From Carposina sasakii (Eukaryota > Arthropoda > Insecta > Lepidoptera > Carposinidae): a DNA stretch of 64,000 nucleotides. The translations under genes and the position numbers were made by a program. The stretch covers positions 372,001-436,000 of the forward strand of contig CP053157.1 of NCBI GenBank assembly GCA_014607495.2. The letters run 5' to 3'. Each line of letters opens with the position of its first letter. The first letter of the stretch is position 1. Of the stretch, positions 43,061 through 55,015 are shown one piece after another. The notes under the pieces are model-generated. The model had not been told where the DNA came from, ran no database searches, and saw nothing but the letters and a program-made list of their open reading frames with translations.

Positions 43061-45095
43061 TCAGTAATAAGTACTACAGTAAACGGTGGCTACCAACAAC
43101 CTGTAGCTTAGTCCAAACATCATCCGAAAAACAAAATCCACGTTTCCAAACATAATGTTACCAAATGTCATTCTATACCGGAGTAACGTTTGATAAAATT
43201 TGTGTTAACTCCGTGAGCGCCTACATAAAATTTTGGTTGTTATGTGAAATTGCTCATATTATTTGCACTATGTGTGGTAGATATTTTTATAAGTAGCAAT
43301 ATCCTTCTTTTAAATTCAGATATTTATTTTATTTTTATTTTCTGTATTTACCAAAATCCACAGCACTTTAATAGGCATATATATTTAATATGAGTACATA
43401 AGGACTTAACTTACTGCCAAAGCGGATATTATATAGTTATAATCTTGGTACTGTGCCTCCTCCGCTCACCTTTTCTTCCACCATCTCCGCTCTTGCATGC
43501 CCCTATGCTGGAAACTATCCCTTGGCCATAGAAAGTGGTGATCCCGAACTTATTCCCGAATATTAAACTTCAACCAATGTCTTCCTTTAAAGTTTATGTT
43601 GAAGCTTTTAGTAGAAAGTTTCGGTGGAAGAAGGGTCTGCTCACTTAGGGAGACATTCATGTGCTGAAGTAACTGATAAACCATCGCCTTCATCTCGCAT
43701 AGAGCGAATCTTGATCCTGGAAAAGAATTAAAAATTTTAAATGACTGTGTGAGTTCTAACTTCTGCAGATTTAGGGACACATGTAGAGATTAAGGTACAG
43801 AAGCAATAGGGTGAAGTTCTTTGGAAATGCCCACCATGGAGAACCTAACTACCTACAAAATTTTACAAATGTATTGTCGTCAAATATTTAGTTCAAGATT
43901 GTATGCATTCCTTAGTTGTTTAGGGATTTCTTCATACTGGAATAGTGGGTTATTTTCATAGCATTTTAATTAACAACCCTTTAACAACACCATAACAAAA
44001 CATTTTAGGTTGTTGTTTAGTTTTGGTAAATACGTTCAACTTTTGCGCGATAGCCCTCCTCCTGTACCTGTCCGATATTCGACAATCAACATTCAGTACA
44101 CTGCCATTAAACGATTTAGGTTTTATTTAATTTGTTTTTACATCTGTTAACAGCAGCCTTGCCAATTGCGGATTCTTCAACAATATTAAAACCAGCGTCT
44201 TGATTGCTGTAGGATTTTTCGCCATGAGTCAGTTTACCTTATCTTTAAAGAAATAATTTTGAACTATTTAATTCCTTTCTGTTTTTTTATGTATTCAGGC
44301 TCAGCCACCACTACGGATCTTGCACTGACTTTTGAATCTGTTTATTTTGATTGAGATAGTACATGCTCCATGGTAAACGAGACCTAGAAGGAAATTTTAA
44401 TTTCCTAATAACATTTATGACAATTGAATAGCAAATCTTCCTCATTGAATACAACACATTTTCCTTTCTTAGTTTCCATTAGTAAGTGGATCATATCAGG
44501 CCTGATGATACGTTTCATCTCTCTATCCTGTATCTTGCTACTCACGAGTATCCTGAAGAAGTATAGAGTTGCCTTCGGAAATAAGATCCATTGCATTGAC
44601 TGTAAAAAGTATGTTTAGCCTATAAGTGTTAATTGTAACGCCTAATACAATTTCATTTATTATTATAAGATTCAGATATTATAATGCAATGCAATGTACG
44701 AACTAAGTAAAATTACTATTTATTTGGTAAAGGCGCACAATACTTTAGTTAAAGTACAAAATATAGATGGGCAATATTTTTACAACTCTTTCATTGCTAA
44801 GTAATTCATTATACTTTGCACTGCTGAAACTACCAGGCATAGGAAAATTTTCAGTTAACATAAAATGTTAACTAACGTTATGTAAATATTCTTAAGACCA
44901 GTTACGAATCCAGTTATGAACTATGAGAGATACATTCACAGCAGTATTCACGAAAATAGAATAGAATAGCCGTCTTAGTTAGCATTAGGACTAGAGATTG
45001 CAAAATCCGGATTTCCGAATAATCCGGATTATTCGAAGTTTTAAGGCAATTTATTAAAAAACTTTAATAAAATAACATTTTTATTAAAAATTAAA

Positions 45096-45483
45096 TACAG
45101 GGTGATTTATGGTCGTCAACGTTCCCGAAAACTATGGAATCTCCTCATCATCACGATCATTTTTGTCCATGGAAGCATACCTGGGAAGTGTCTGGTTTCC
45201 AAAATATTAGGGTCCAAAGTTGAGTAAATAGATTGCGTTTTTCTGCATAAATGCACATAGACGCGCGTAACAGGATTTTTTCACGAAAAATAATTAATAT
45301 CTGTCTATAAAAAAACTACCATAAACACTAGACACTATAAATTTCGCACGACCAAGGAATTAAAAAAAAAAATTAAAAAAAAAATTTTGTTTTCCCCATC
45401 ATTTTTTTTGGCATAAACTTACTTTATTTCATGTATAGAGTACGTACCCTTCGTTAAAGGTGGCCACAAAAAAACACTCTGTA
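45096..45483 (+). mobile_element. TACAGG-ended MITE family, copy 4 (within the pseudogene)
   Basis: It starts TACAGGGTGATTTATGGTCG and ends GGTGGCCACAAAAAAACACT and CTGTATA. It lies where exon 4 of the P450 pseudogene would be expected, between exons 3 and 5, and is itself bordered by CCGGATT-rich sequence on both sides (about 45000-45090 and 45600-45660). Confidence 0.8.
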
Positions 45484-45960
45484 TAGTAAAGGATTTAAAC
45501 TTTTTCACAGTTACGCAAATGAAACATAAGCAGAGTCAATCACGGATTTCGCGCCAAATTCGCTCAAATACCTACAGCCTAACCAGATTTAAAAAACTCC
45601 AGAAAATCCGGATTTTTCAGTTATTTTTGAATTATGAGGAACCCGGATTGCAATCTCAAGCGGGGACAGACATGTTTTCATGAATGCCCCTAAATTATAA
45701 ATTTCTAAGTCTACATACAATGTATTCCAGAAATGTTGATAAAAGAAATGTTGAATGATAGCCAGAATCGCATGATCATATAGGAGATCCCGCAGCTACG
45801 CCTAGCATATCTGGGACAGAGTGACAAGTTGCTAGCTTATTGGCTGAAGGAATTCCCGAATTCCTTAGTCGACTATCACAATGTAGAAATCACGGATTGT
45901 CATTTGCTATGGTCCTGATTCAGCTCTTTTGCTTCATCGACTTAAATACAATGATGTCAT

Positions 45961-46216
45961 CATTAGCTTCGATACTCTTGTTCAGGTCAAAGAGAACTTT
46001 CCTTAGAATTTCTCCGATTTGGTCAAAGAAAGTTAGGCATTTCCTACCTTCTCCAACATTCTTCACCAGTTTACTTCCATTAATACATCATTAGCTTCGA
46101 TACTCTTGTTCAGGTCAAAGAGAACTTTCCTTAGAATTTCTCCGATTTGGTCAAAGAAAGTTAGGCATTTCCTACCTTCTCCAACATTCTTCATCAGTTT
46201 ACTTCCATTAATACAA
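45961..46216. repeat. 128-bp tandem duplication in the pseudogene
   Basis: Two head-to-tail copies (45961-46088 and 46089-46216) differ by hardly more than one base (CTTCACCAG versus CTTCATCAG). The second copy abuts the decayed intron after exon 3. On the minus strand both copies encode KNVGEGRKCLTFFDQIGEIL, which I do not recognise. Confidence 0.85.
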
Positions 46217-46551
46217 ACACCATCATAATAAATGTTTGTCTCACCTTTACATTCTTTTATTTTCTTCAGTAGGAAGATAATCGTCCGATCTCCTACTTCC
46301 ACCATAAAAGGCACCAGGTACCGCATCTTGGGGCTGGTGAGCGCTGGGCTTAGGGTAGAACGCATGTGTTTCCATTTTTAACCTGTCATTCTATTCTATC
46401 AGTTATGTAAAAATTTATTTAACAAACAAATCGATGATACTAAAGGTTTTGATGAAAATTTTCATTGTAAAAACAAATTTTTTATATTACCTTTCAAAGA
46501 AAACAAATTGCGTGCAAAGAGAGGATCCATGGTGGCATCAATATTGAATCT

Positions 46552-46798
46552 TCTTGATTTGATACTTCTATGCTGCTTCTCTTTCCGGGCATACTGTACA
46601 AGTCAGTAGAGGGACAAGAGGGTTTTGGTGTTTTGTAGGCGATGGGCTGACCACCTGTCACTACTAACTGAACTTTAACATCTCAACTATACCCTCAAAA
46701 TTGGCCAGAAGTGGTACCATGTGGTTCTATCGGCCCTTGGTGCTCTGCCCACCCCGTAAGCGATACTCGTAAAGGCGTGATTATATATGTACGTATGT
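46552..46798 (+). mobile_element. SINE-like retroposon inside P450 pseudo-exon 2
   Basis: A 247-bp insert flanked by a 12-bp duplication AATATTGAATCT (46540-46551 and 46799-46810). It has the family sequence CAGTAGAGGGACAAGAGGGT, GGGCTGACCACCTGTCACTA and CCACCCCGTAAGCGATAC, and ends in a TATGTACGTATG tail. The long target duplication and simple-repeat tail indicate target-primed retroposition. Confidence 0.85.
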
Positions 46799-47434
46799 AA
46801 TATTGAATCTGTGGTCAAGGAAGTGCTCGAAGTCCTTGATACCAATCCTTTTGATCAGCTCCAAGTTTCGGACCATAACCAATGGGGTGATAAATTCGTA
46901 TCTGCTGACAAATCTGAAGACACGATAATGTTTTGATGAAATAAAATAAAATCTTTTGTAAGCATTCCACAAATAAAAGAGTTTCTTTCGAGGATGGATT
47001 AATGGTATAAAGTGGTCAGGTGAAGGTAGGACGACGCTGCTTCTATTTTACGAGACGTCTTCACTTCCTCAACAAATATTAACGAAGTATTCTTTATCTT
47101 ACCTTTCTTCAGGAAAAGTGTTATAAAGGGCACTCATGTCTTCACCGAAATGCCAGACCCTGAACAGAACTTTCGCCATGTTACCGATGATAAGCATAGG
47201 TTTGAGGGTCTTCACGCCATATCTGCTGAACCTGGTGAAGCTCTGACGGAAGAAAAGGACTATAGCGGTGGCGATGACCAACGTCCATAGAAGTATTAAC
47301 GTCATCTGCAATGGGAACAATCTTAAATAGTTATACATCTATGAGTAAAATAACGATGACTTACTGCTACATTATAAAATTATGTACAAATAAATATACA
47401 ATTAAATTAAATATAAAATTATTATTGTTTGATC

Positions 47435-47505
47435 TTACCAGGATTTGAACCCTAGATTTACGGCTTAGCTGGCAGATAACTAGGCTAGTACCCAAGCCAT
47501 AATAA
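47435..47505 (-). mobile_element. tRNA-like SINE head
   Basis: The minus strand carries a B box (GGGTTCAAATCCTGG) and a degenerate A box, joined to the GC-rich repeat at 47515. It lacks a proper tRNA fold. Confidence 0.4.
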
Positions 47506-47514
47506 TAATGATAT

Positions 47515-47785
47515 TATAAGTACACATTGGCCGCGTGGTGCGGCAGAGTAGAATTCGTACCACCCCATGTCTGCTCGTGGGTATCGTAAGGCGATTAAGG
47601 GTTTCCGGGAGGTGGGCAGCAGCGCCTCCCGTGTTGACAACATAGTCCAAAATACAAACTGCGGTCACCAACCCGCCTGCCCAGCGTGATGAATATGGGC
47701 AAATACCCCCCTTGGCGGTCTAGTGGCGTACCCTGGGGGAGGCCTACGTCCAGCAATGGACTGCAATAGGCTGATGATGATGGTG
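47515..47785 (+). mobile_element. GC-rich dispersed repeat, copy 2
   Basis: It matches 15335-15560 (GGCCGCGTGGTG, TTTCCGGGAGGTGGGCAGCA, CACCAACCCGCCTGCCCAGC) and continues to a 3' tail with CCTGGGGGAGGCCTACGTCC, CAGCAATGGACTGCAATAGG and repeated TGATGA. Probably the 3' end of an RTE-like LINE or its SINE partner. Confidence 0.55.
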
Positions 47786-48166
47786 ATGATGATGAAGTAC
47801 ATATAAAAAATATGGACTACTTACATTTTGTCACTGTTTAAAACTTTCGTTACATTACAAAATATATTACATCTGTTCTCGATAAATTCCGGCGCTGAAC
47901 GCAAATTAACGAAATAAGACGTCAGTGAATAAGATGGGAAAAAATAAATCGACGGAAAGTGTTTTTTTTTTATGAGAGAGCGCTGGTACACAATCTTTGT
48001 TTTATATTTATTAGGCAATTAAGTTAGTAAGTACCACAATCTAAATATAAAAAAAAATACTATCACAATTGGAAACATTTTTATAATGAAAGATCATTTT
48101 TATAAAGAAAGTTCGTGATCGTGCAGCATCGGCTACCCCATTTTGGCAATACTGCCGTATGAATTA

Positions 48167-48622
48167 TACAGGGTATTTTTTGGTCGTCAACGTTCCCGAA
48201 AACTATGGAATTTCCTCATCAACACGATCATTTTTCTCCATGGAAGCATATCTGGGAAGTGTCTGGTTGCCAAGATATTACGGTCCAAAGTTGAGTAAAT
48301 AGATTGCATTTTTCTGCATATATGCACATTGACGCGCGTAGCAAGATTTTTTCACGAGAAATAATTATTATCCGTCTATGAAAAAACTAGCATAACACTG
48401 GACACTATAAATTTCACTATGGGTGCGCCCACCGCCGGGCCCTACACCCTCCACTGACCCTCGGATTTGATAACTCATAACTATAAATTTCGCCCGATCA
48501 AGTAATTTAAAAAAAATAAAAAATACTTCGTTTCACAGCATTTTTTTGGCATGAACTTACTTTGTTTGATGTATAGAGTACGTATATTTGGTTAAGGGTG
48601 GCCACGAAAAAACACTCTGTGT
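48167..48622 (+). mobile_element. TACAGG MITE family, copy 5, with internal insertion
   Basis: All core blocks are present, but about 75 extra bases (about 48416-48490) interrupt it, bounded by CTATAAATTT on both sides. The insert, GGTGCGCCCACCGCCGGGCC and following, is GC-rich and matches nothing else here. Confidence 0.75.
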
Positions 48623-51600
48623 ATGTAGCAGCTTTGTAAAGTACTCATAAATAAATAACAATGACACAAGCTGCGGAATGGGGTAGTTTCCTATGGTTGA
48701 ATTTTAATAACATCTTATACTTATCGGAGTAAATTATCAAAATCATAGCTATCTGTAAAATTACGATTTGATTAGATATGTGTCCAAATGAGGTAGCAAT
48801 AAGCTTTCAAAGTTAAGTGGCAAGTCCGTTATTCAAATGTGAAATTAATTGAAAATTACAACATCACATGTCCACCTGCATCATTTACAGCAACTTTTGT
48901 TTTGTGACCATATTTATAAACGCAATATTTAATATAGTTGTAGAACAAAAGTTCTTTTGCGCGCATACAAGTTGCCGTCGTGTCGTGGTAGCTATTTGTA
49001 TGGAGCGTTTTATGGCAAGTCTAAAATTGTGATTTTGAAATCGTTATATCTCGGAAAGTTTTCACGCCTTTGTACATTTTCTTTGTCATAAACTTTATTA
49101 GTGAAAACTCTACTGTGTACAATAAAGCGTAATAATAATAAGCACCCCCATAGCCCATGACCTTATTTTCCATCGCACGACATAGATCTGCACTCCAATA
49201 GTCTTGCACATGGCGGGGACCATCGCCGGGTGTATCATATTGTGCGGTCGGCGATGGTATCCGCCATGTGTATCCCACACCATATTAAAGTTCTCTTAAA
49301 AGGGCCTCTACGTCTTGGCCACGGCCTGATGCACGTCTCTCGAAGGACCGGGACTCTGTAGTCCCAAGAATTTCAAAAGAGATACAAATAATAATAATAA
49401 GTTTTTCTTTTGGAAATGTTATTTTTATTTTATGATCTTTCGATATAAATACAAATAAGAAAAACTGTAAACGACTATTCGTCTAAACGACTGTAATATT
49501 ACATGTGCAGTACCTAGTAGTAGCAAGTATACTTAGCCAACTCAACGTAGGTACTCTTACTATTATCTTTAAGTACCTTCATCCAACTGGAACTTAAGCA
49601 CATAGATATATTTATAAGACACGATGTAGGCGCATGTTTAGGTATAAACAATGAAAAGCAATATCACGATGATTTTGTATTATTAAAATATTAATAATGT
49701 TATCGTTACATACCTACATAAGTTAATTATTTTTATCGAACAAAATTGAATATAACATGCGTCTAAGAATTAATACATTGATATCAAAAAGGAGCTAGAT
49801 TTTTTTTTATGGGACAAGAAGCAATATGCTTTAATTTGTTCTAAATCTTCTTCTACTTATAATTTAATTAAGCGAGAAAAATGCTAGAAGCCAAATTATT
49901 TTCCTCAAAAAGTAATATCGAAATTACCACATGATTACGAAATGCCACAGGAGACTATAATACAGGGGTTCTCAACTAGTGGGGCGTGCCCCTCTAGTGG
50001 GTCGTTGAGGTATATCAAGGACTTCCCTTAATTGCAAGACGTTTGTGCTGTCAATACAAAAATTATATTAATACGTTATGTAAATAGAAATTTTATCTCA
50101 ATGAAGCATTTACAGCCAATTTCCATAACCGATCTCGACAGATTTTTTGCATATTTCAGATGAAATGCTCCATTGTTTTCATGCAAAATTTGGAATAAAA
50201 AAAGAGTCCTTTATGATCTCTAGTATTGAAATTAGCCGTTAGTCGATCACCGTATTTAAATGCTGCGTTCAGTCAGTGTTTGACAAGTCACTACTGTACT
50301 CGTATAAAAACGTTTTGTGGTTCTTATCCTTATATTTGTATAAATGACATAAAAAATTATGTTGTTAAAATAATATACTAAGAGGTACTAAAAATGTATG
50401 GAGTATAATGAAAATGAGAAAAATCATTTGTTATTTGGGGAGGTTCAATGAAAAAAGATTGGGAAACTCTGCTGCTTTAGTGTACACTAGTACCTACCTC
50501 CTAACCAACTACCTTTGACACTACTCTCGCTAACAACTTTTAAACTAGTTAAAACGTTAATCAGAACGAAGTATTCTAAGGGCGAAAATAGACAGGAGTC
50601 TAGGTATAAGAAATTATGGTTTCCTTAAATCATAATTTCAGCTATAGGAAGTCCACTGCTGAACATAGGCCTCCCATAATTCATTATACCTACCATTTTA
50701 TACATACCTATAATTAATACGCACGGCTGCATTTCCAAAAATGGGGAAGTTAGATTTGCAATTCAATTTCAAAAAATTTAATAACAATACGAGTAGGTAC
50801 ATATATTTTAGTACTAAGTTAGTGTACATTTATGTTTAGAATTCCTAGCAGTACAGATTCGTGAAGGATAGAAGCGTTCGTCTGCAAGCCTAGCATGGCC
50901 TACGAAACACGAAATGATAAACCGATTATCGACATTTAGCCTGTCAAAATACGATAAATATAGCCGCCATCTTGAATTTTGTATAGTGACCATACGATAT
51001 CCACGATGCGTGGTCACGCTAGGGTGGCAGGTATCTATAATAGAATAACCTATATAAACTTACAAGTTGATTTGTGAGTTAGAATTACAGGATTATGAAG
51101 GAGATCCAAAAGACACGCTTAGCATATCGAGGCTAGATCAGTGACAACGCTCTGAGAGAACTTCCCTCTGCGTCTAGTTTCTGTAGCTGATATATTCTAA
51201 TGTTCCGCAAGTCCGCAACAAGGTAATAAAAATTTAGTTGGTTCGGTAGTTACTCGTAGAACTAACATGGAAAACTAATCCTGATGATGCCACGGGTGTT
51301 GGCGAAACATATGTCCTTAATTTTTTAAATTGGTTTTCGGATTAGCAGCTATGTATTTATGGTTGCATGTGTGATGATTTATTTCTATGTTGATGTTATT
51401 TATATTTTAAATGTAGTTATTTCAAGATTTAATTATAATAAGGTACCGGAAATATTAACTATTTGGTTTGTTAAGTTGGCAACACTGCATTGAAGAGGCA
51501 AAGAGTGGGGTTAACTTACTGGAGTGGGTAGAAGGCCTGTTATTTGCGAGTTCGAGACAGACATTCATTCGGTCCCTAGCAATGGAGAAGAGTAGACGTA

Positions 51601-51987
51601 AAATAAGAATACTGTACTACTGTAAGCTATTGAATAAATAAGTGTTAATAGTACTCTGATAAAAGTTTTATCTTACATGCTAGGTGCTTGGATCTGACTT
51701 CTCGTGGGCGACCCTCAATGAAAATTTGTTCTATAAATTATTAAAAAATCGAGTAAAAAACTAGAATTCCTGGTAGTAGATATGTTTCAGCCTTACTCCG
51801 ATCGCAGCAACACTGTAAACTTAATTTCAGTCTACCTGCCGGAGTCAAACGAAACTCCCTTACGACTGGGTCTCCCGTTTCAGGCGCTCTTATATCTGGG
51901 GGTAAACGGATTACCGGTTCAGGGGGTATCGGGTTATGTTTTGAATCACTCTCTTTTTAGATAGAAAGTTTGCTATTTATTTTTATA
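48623..51987. other. Intergenic, no gene supported
   Basis: It contains an imperfect hairpin at 49207-49273 (CACATGGCGG...CCGCCATGTG), a LINE scrap at about 50645-50690 (AAGTCCACTGCTGAACATAG), and a single CAACACTG hAT-like end at about 51478. The remaining ORFs are short and without recognisable content. Confidence 0.4.
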
Positions 51988-52205
51988 TCTTACAAATATT
52001 ATAAACGCGAAAGTTTGTGAGTATGGATGGATAGGTGGATGTTTGTTACTCTTTCACGTAAAAACGGCTGGAGCGATGTTACTAAAATTGGGTATGGAGT
52101 TAGCTGACACCCTGGATTAATACATAGGCTACTTTTTATCCCGGATAATTTCGACATTTTGTTTTTTCTGCAGTCCACGCGGACGAAGTCGCGGGCGTCC
52201 GTTAG
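51988..52205 (+). mobile_element. Short Lep1-type Helitron, 218 bp
   Basis: It starts A|TCTTACAAATATTATAAACG and CGAAAGTTTGTGAGTATGGA, has GTTACTCTTTCACG, and ends with the hairpin GGACGAAGTCGCGGGCGTCC then GTTAG|T. This matches the classic lepidopteran Lep1 layout, with TTAG in place of CTAG. Confidence 0.75.
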
Positions 52206-52461
52206 TTGTTTAGATGAAATAATGTTTGAGTCAAGTTTGAGCTTTATTTATATTGGAGACGGTATGGATTTCAACCGCTATAGGGTGTGTTGCGACAAGG
52301 AATGTGGGGCCAAACGATGATACAATACCTTAGAGCGCCCAGTTCATCACAGCATCAACCGCTGATCGTAGATAATTGAACCTTGGAGGGTGCGTTCTTT
52401 GTGTGACCTGGGCATCCGATAAGTCTAATTGCTTAGGCAGACGAATTCGTGCTAGTTTATA

Positions 52462-52842
52462 TACAGGATGATTTTTGGTCGTCAACGTTCCCGAAAACTA
52501 CGGAATCTCCTCATCATCGCGATCATTTTTCTCCATGGAAGCATACCTGGGAAGTGTCTGGTTTCCAAAATATTAGGGTCCAAAGTTGAGTCAATAGACT
52601 GCGTTTTTCTGCATAAATGCACATAGACGCGCGTAGCAAGATTTTTTTCACGAGAAATAATTAATATCTGTCTATAAAAAAAACTAACATAAACACTAGA
52701 CACTATAAATTTCGCCCGATCAAGTAATTAAAAAAAATTAAAAAAAAAAAAGTCCCAGATTTTTTTTTTGCATAAACTTACTTTATTTGATGTATAGAGT
52801 ACGTACCCTTCGTTAATGGTGGCCACAAAAAAACATCGTGTA
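52462..52842 (+). mobile_element. TACAGG-ended MITE family, copy 6
   Basis: It runs TACAGGATGATTTTTGGTCG to GGCCACAAAAAAACATCGTG and TATA. Full length. Confidence 0.85.
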
Positions 52843-54033
52843 TAGGAGACGGTAATACTATTAATTACTACATACATACAGTAATTAATTAAATCCCTGT
52901 ATGTATGTATAAAAATTGTAATTTTTAAATAGATGAAAATTTTCGACAATTGAAATCACTGTTGAATGAAATTGGACCGCCAAACTTAACAGTTTGACAG
53001 TGACAAGACGACAAGGTATTTAAAGCAAAGGTCTGTGTTGTATACAGTCTCGTTTTACATTTTTTAGCCGTAATTAATAAATTATTGACAAAATTTATAA
53101 GAAATAAGGTTTATGACTATATTAAAACACATTGCACTGATATAATTGTAACTTATTTAAATTAATTTCGTTGTAGACAATTTTCAAATATGTTGTCAAA
53201 CAGACAAACACACGATTTTACGAATTCGGTTTTTGACATCACTATTATGTAAGAAGTCCGTATTTTCTGAGTCCCTATGTTGGTGAAAAGCAATTTAAGA
53301 TAGAAGTTAGTTAAGGAGATGTCTTTCTCTAAAATCTTCCTAACAAAGGGACCGTTTAGGGAGCACTGGTGAAATCCAGCATAAGACCTTTATGTACTCT
53401 GTACTGTACCTGTGTTGAACAAATAAACGATTTGTATAATATAAACATTATAAGTGAGTAGTATGTGATGAAAATATATAGATATCCAAAGTCGAGAGAC
53501 GTTCCTATAGTTTATAGTAACCATTTTATTTTACTGTAACTTAACTAACCCATGGATCTTAGTTGTCCGAAATAATTAATTTGAATATAGTCCTCGGCAT
53601 AGGACATAATACATTATATTATTGAATATAGTTATAGTTCTTCATTGGTAATGCCAGTAGTGACGTCACCAGTGGTATTCTAATAAGATGGCGTCTTAAT
53701 TCTCAACGTTTATAGTATTTTGTTTTACATTACATTTATAATTAGTGCAAAGCTGAAAACTTTTTTATTGCGTTCTCGAAATAAAATAATAATGGATACC
53801 CATTAAAATTTAATTTCGTAGACTCAAAATTAATTATTTACTAATTAAACTTCATTTATTACTTCAAATTTTATTAAAATTATATTGATTGGCAGCAAAA
53901 AGCTAACCGACCGATTAGTTTCATTGCATCAAGGGTAATTCTTGTATATTATTGTGTAGTTGTGTTATTTATTATGTGAGTCTACGCTTCAGGAACGCTT
54001 TACTTTCAAAATATGATACAAAAAAAAAGAAAA
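52843..54033. other. Intergenic, no gene seen
   Basis: AT-rich, with a small palindrome of TACATACATACAG type at about 52868-52910. Nothing else. Confidence 0.35.
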
Positions 54034-54222
54034 AAGAGGGACAAGAGGGTCTTGGTGTTTTGTAGGCGACGGGCTGACCACCTGTCACTACTAACCGAAC
54101 TTGTACATCTCAACTATACCCTCAAAATTAGTCAGAAGTGGCACCATGTGGTTCTATCTACCCTTGGTGCTCTGCCTACCCCGTAAGGGACAAAGGCGTG
54201 ATTATATGTATGTATGTATATG
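54034..54222 (+). mobile_element. SINE-like retroposon with (TATG)n tail
   Basis: AGAGGGACAAGAGGGTCTTG through CTACCCCGTAAGGGACAAAG to a TATGTATGTATG tail. It belongs to the same family as the insert at 46552. Confidence 0.75.
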
Positions 54223-54510
54223 ATACTATTATGAGACGCGTGCGTGCGGCCTGGGTTTTTGCTAACACGAGATCAAACAAGGGCGAGAAAGCAGGCGCGC
54301 GGGGCGGCCGTGTTGCCAGCTTTCTGAAGCGTAGACATGTGCATATCGTCATATAAGTCTACGACGATGAGCTAGCAAGGAACAAATATTAAAATTATCG
54401 CTATTTTACCTACTTACCGATATAAATGAAACTTCACACAGATTGTCTAAAGCATGGGCATAGCATGCCGTTTAATGCAAAAAAAAATATCTGTTAGGGG
54501 TTGAAATTAA

Positions 54511-54856
54511 GGAATTAAGGTTTTAAAAGAAATCTCGTTAATCTTCTATTATACAGGGTGTAACAAAAAGGGTATGTTAAGCGAAAAGCTATGTAAATAG
54601 CCCACTGTAGAGAACCTGTCCACAAAATTTGAGACCCGAAATCACATTTTTATTTTTCCCGATAGTATGGAGAATTTTTAAATACCTCAGGAATTTTTAT
54701 ACAATCTTGAAAAATAAAAATGTGATCTCGAGTCTCAAATTTTGTAGATAGGTTCTCTATAGTGGGCTATTTACATAGCTTTTCGCTTAGCATACCCTTT
54801 TTGTTACATCCTGTATAATAGAAGATTGACGAGATTTCTTTTAAAATCTTAATTCC
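54511..54856. mobile_element. Palindromic MITE copy 2 with extended mirrored flanks
   Basis: The TACAGGGTGTAACAAAAAGG...CATCCTGTA element (54552-54815) matches the copy at 5313. Here the mirror symmetry continues another 40 bp on each side (GGAATTAAGGTTTTAAAAGA...AATCTTCTATTA and its complement), giving arms of about 165 bp. Confidence 0.75.
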
Positions 54857-54879
54857 TAGTATTATCCATTATTATTATT

Positions 54880-55015
54880 GCATTTAATAAAAATGTAACG
54901 GCTCGCTGTCTGTACATAGAAGATATATGAGAAAAAATATTATACGAGACCTTTATCAACGCAATTACCCAAAAGAATGATTTTTTGAACTTTTGTCTGT
55001 TTGTCGGTTTGACAT
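54880..55015 (+). mobile_element. Helitron 5' fragment
   Basis: It shares AAAAATGTAACGGCTCGCTG, TACATAGAAGATATATGAGA and AATATTATACGAGACCTTTA with the copies at 14435 and 61987. The 3' half is missing. Confidence 0.65.

Larger units (their letters stand above)
43550..47305 (-). pseudogene. CYP9A-like P450 pseudogene, paralogue of the 20835-27873 gene
   Basis: Recognised exons: exon 1 47103-47305 (203 bp, same length as in the intact gene); exon 2 in two parts around a retroposon (about 46810-46918 and 46497-46551); exon 3 46245-46382 (138 bp, same length); exon 5 44464-44599; exon 6 about 44153-44237; exon 10 43550-43716 (167 bp, same length). Defects: the insertion in exon 2; TAA as the second codon of exon 3 (46380-46378), where the paralogue has Gln124; GT changed to GA after exon 5; the exon 6 donor shifted or lost. 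Exons 4, 7, 8 and 9 were not found, so the I-helix, ExxR and haem cysteine are absent. The exon 1 start is preceded by CCCATTGCAG, as in the paralogue. Confidence 0.88.

Noticed and set aside
49207..49273. Hairpin with CACATGGCGG/CCGCCATGTG arms as a possible MITE
   Set aside because: Only one copy is seen in the window and no duplication flanks it. It may be a chance palindrome.
54138..54356. 72-codon ORF starting MAPCGSIYPWCSAYPVR
   Set aside because: The start lies within the SINE-like retroposon (54034-54222), and the same frame would occur in its other copies.
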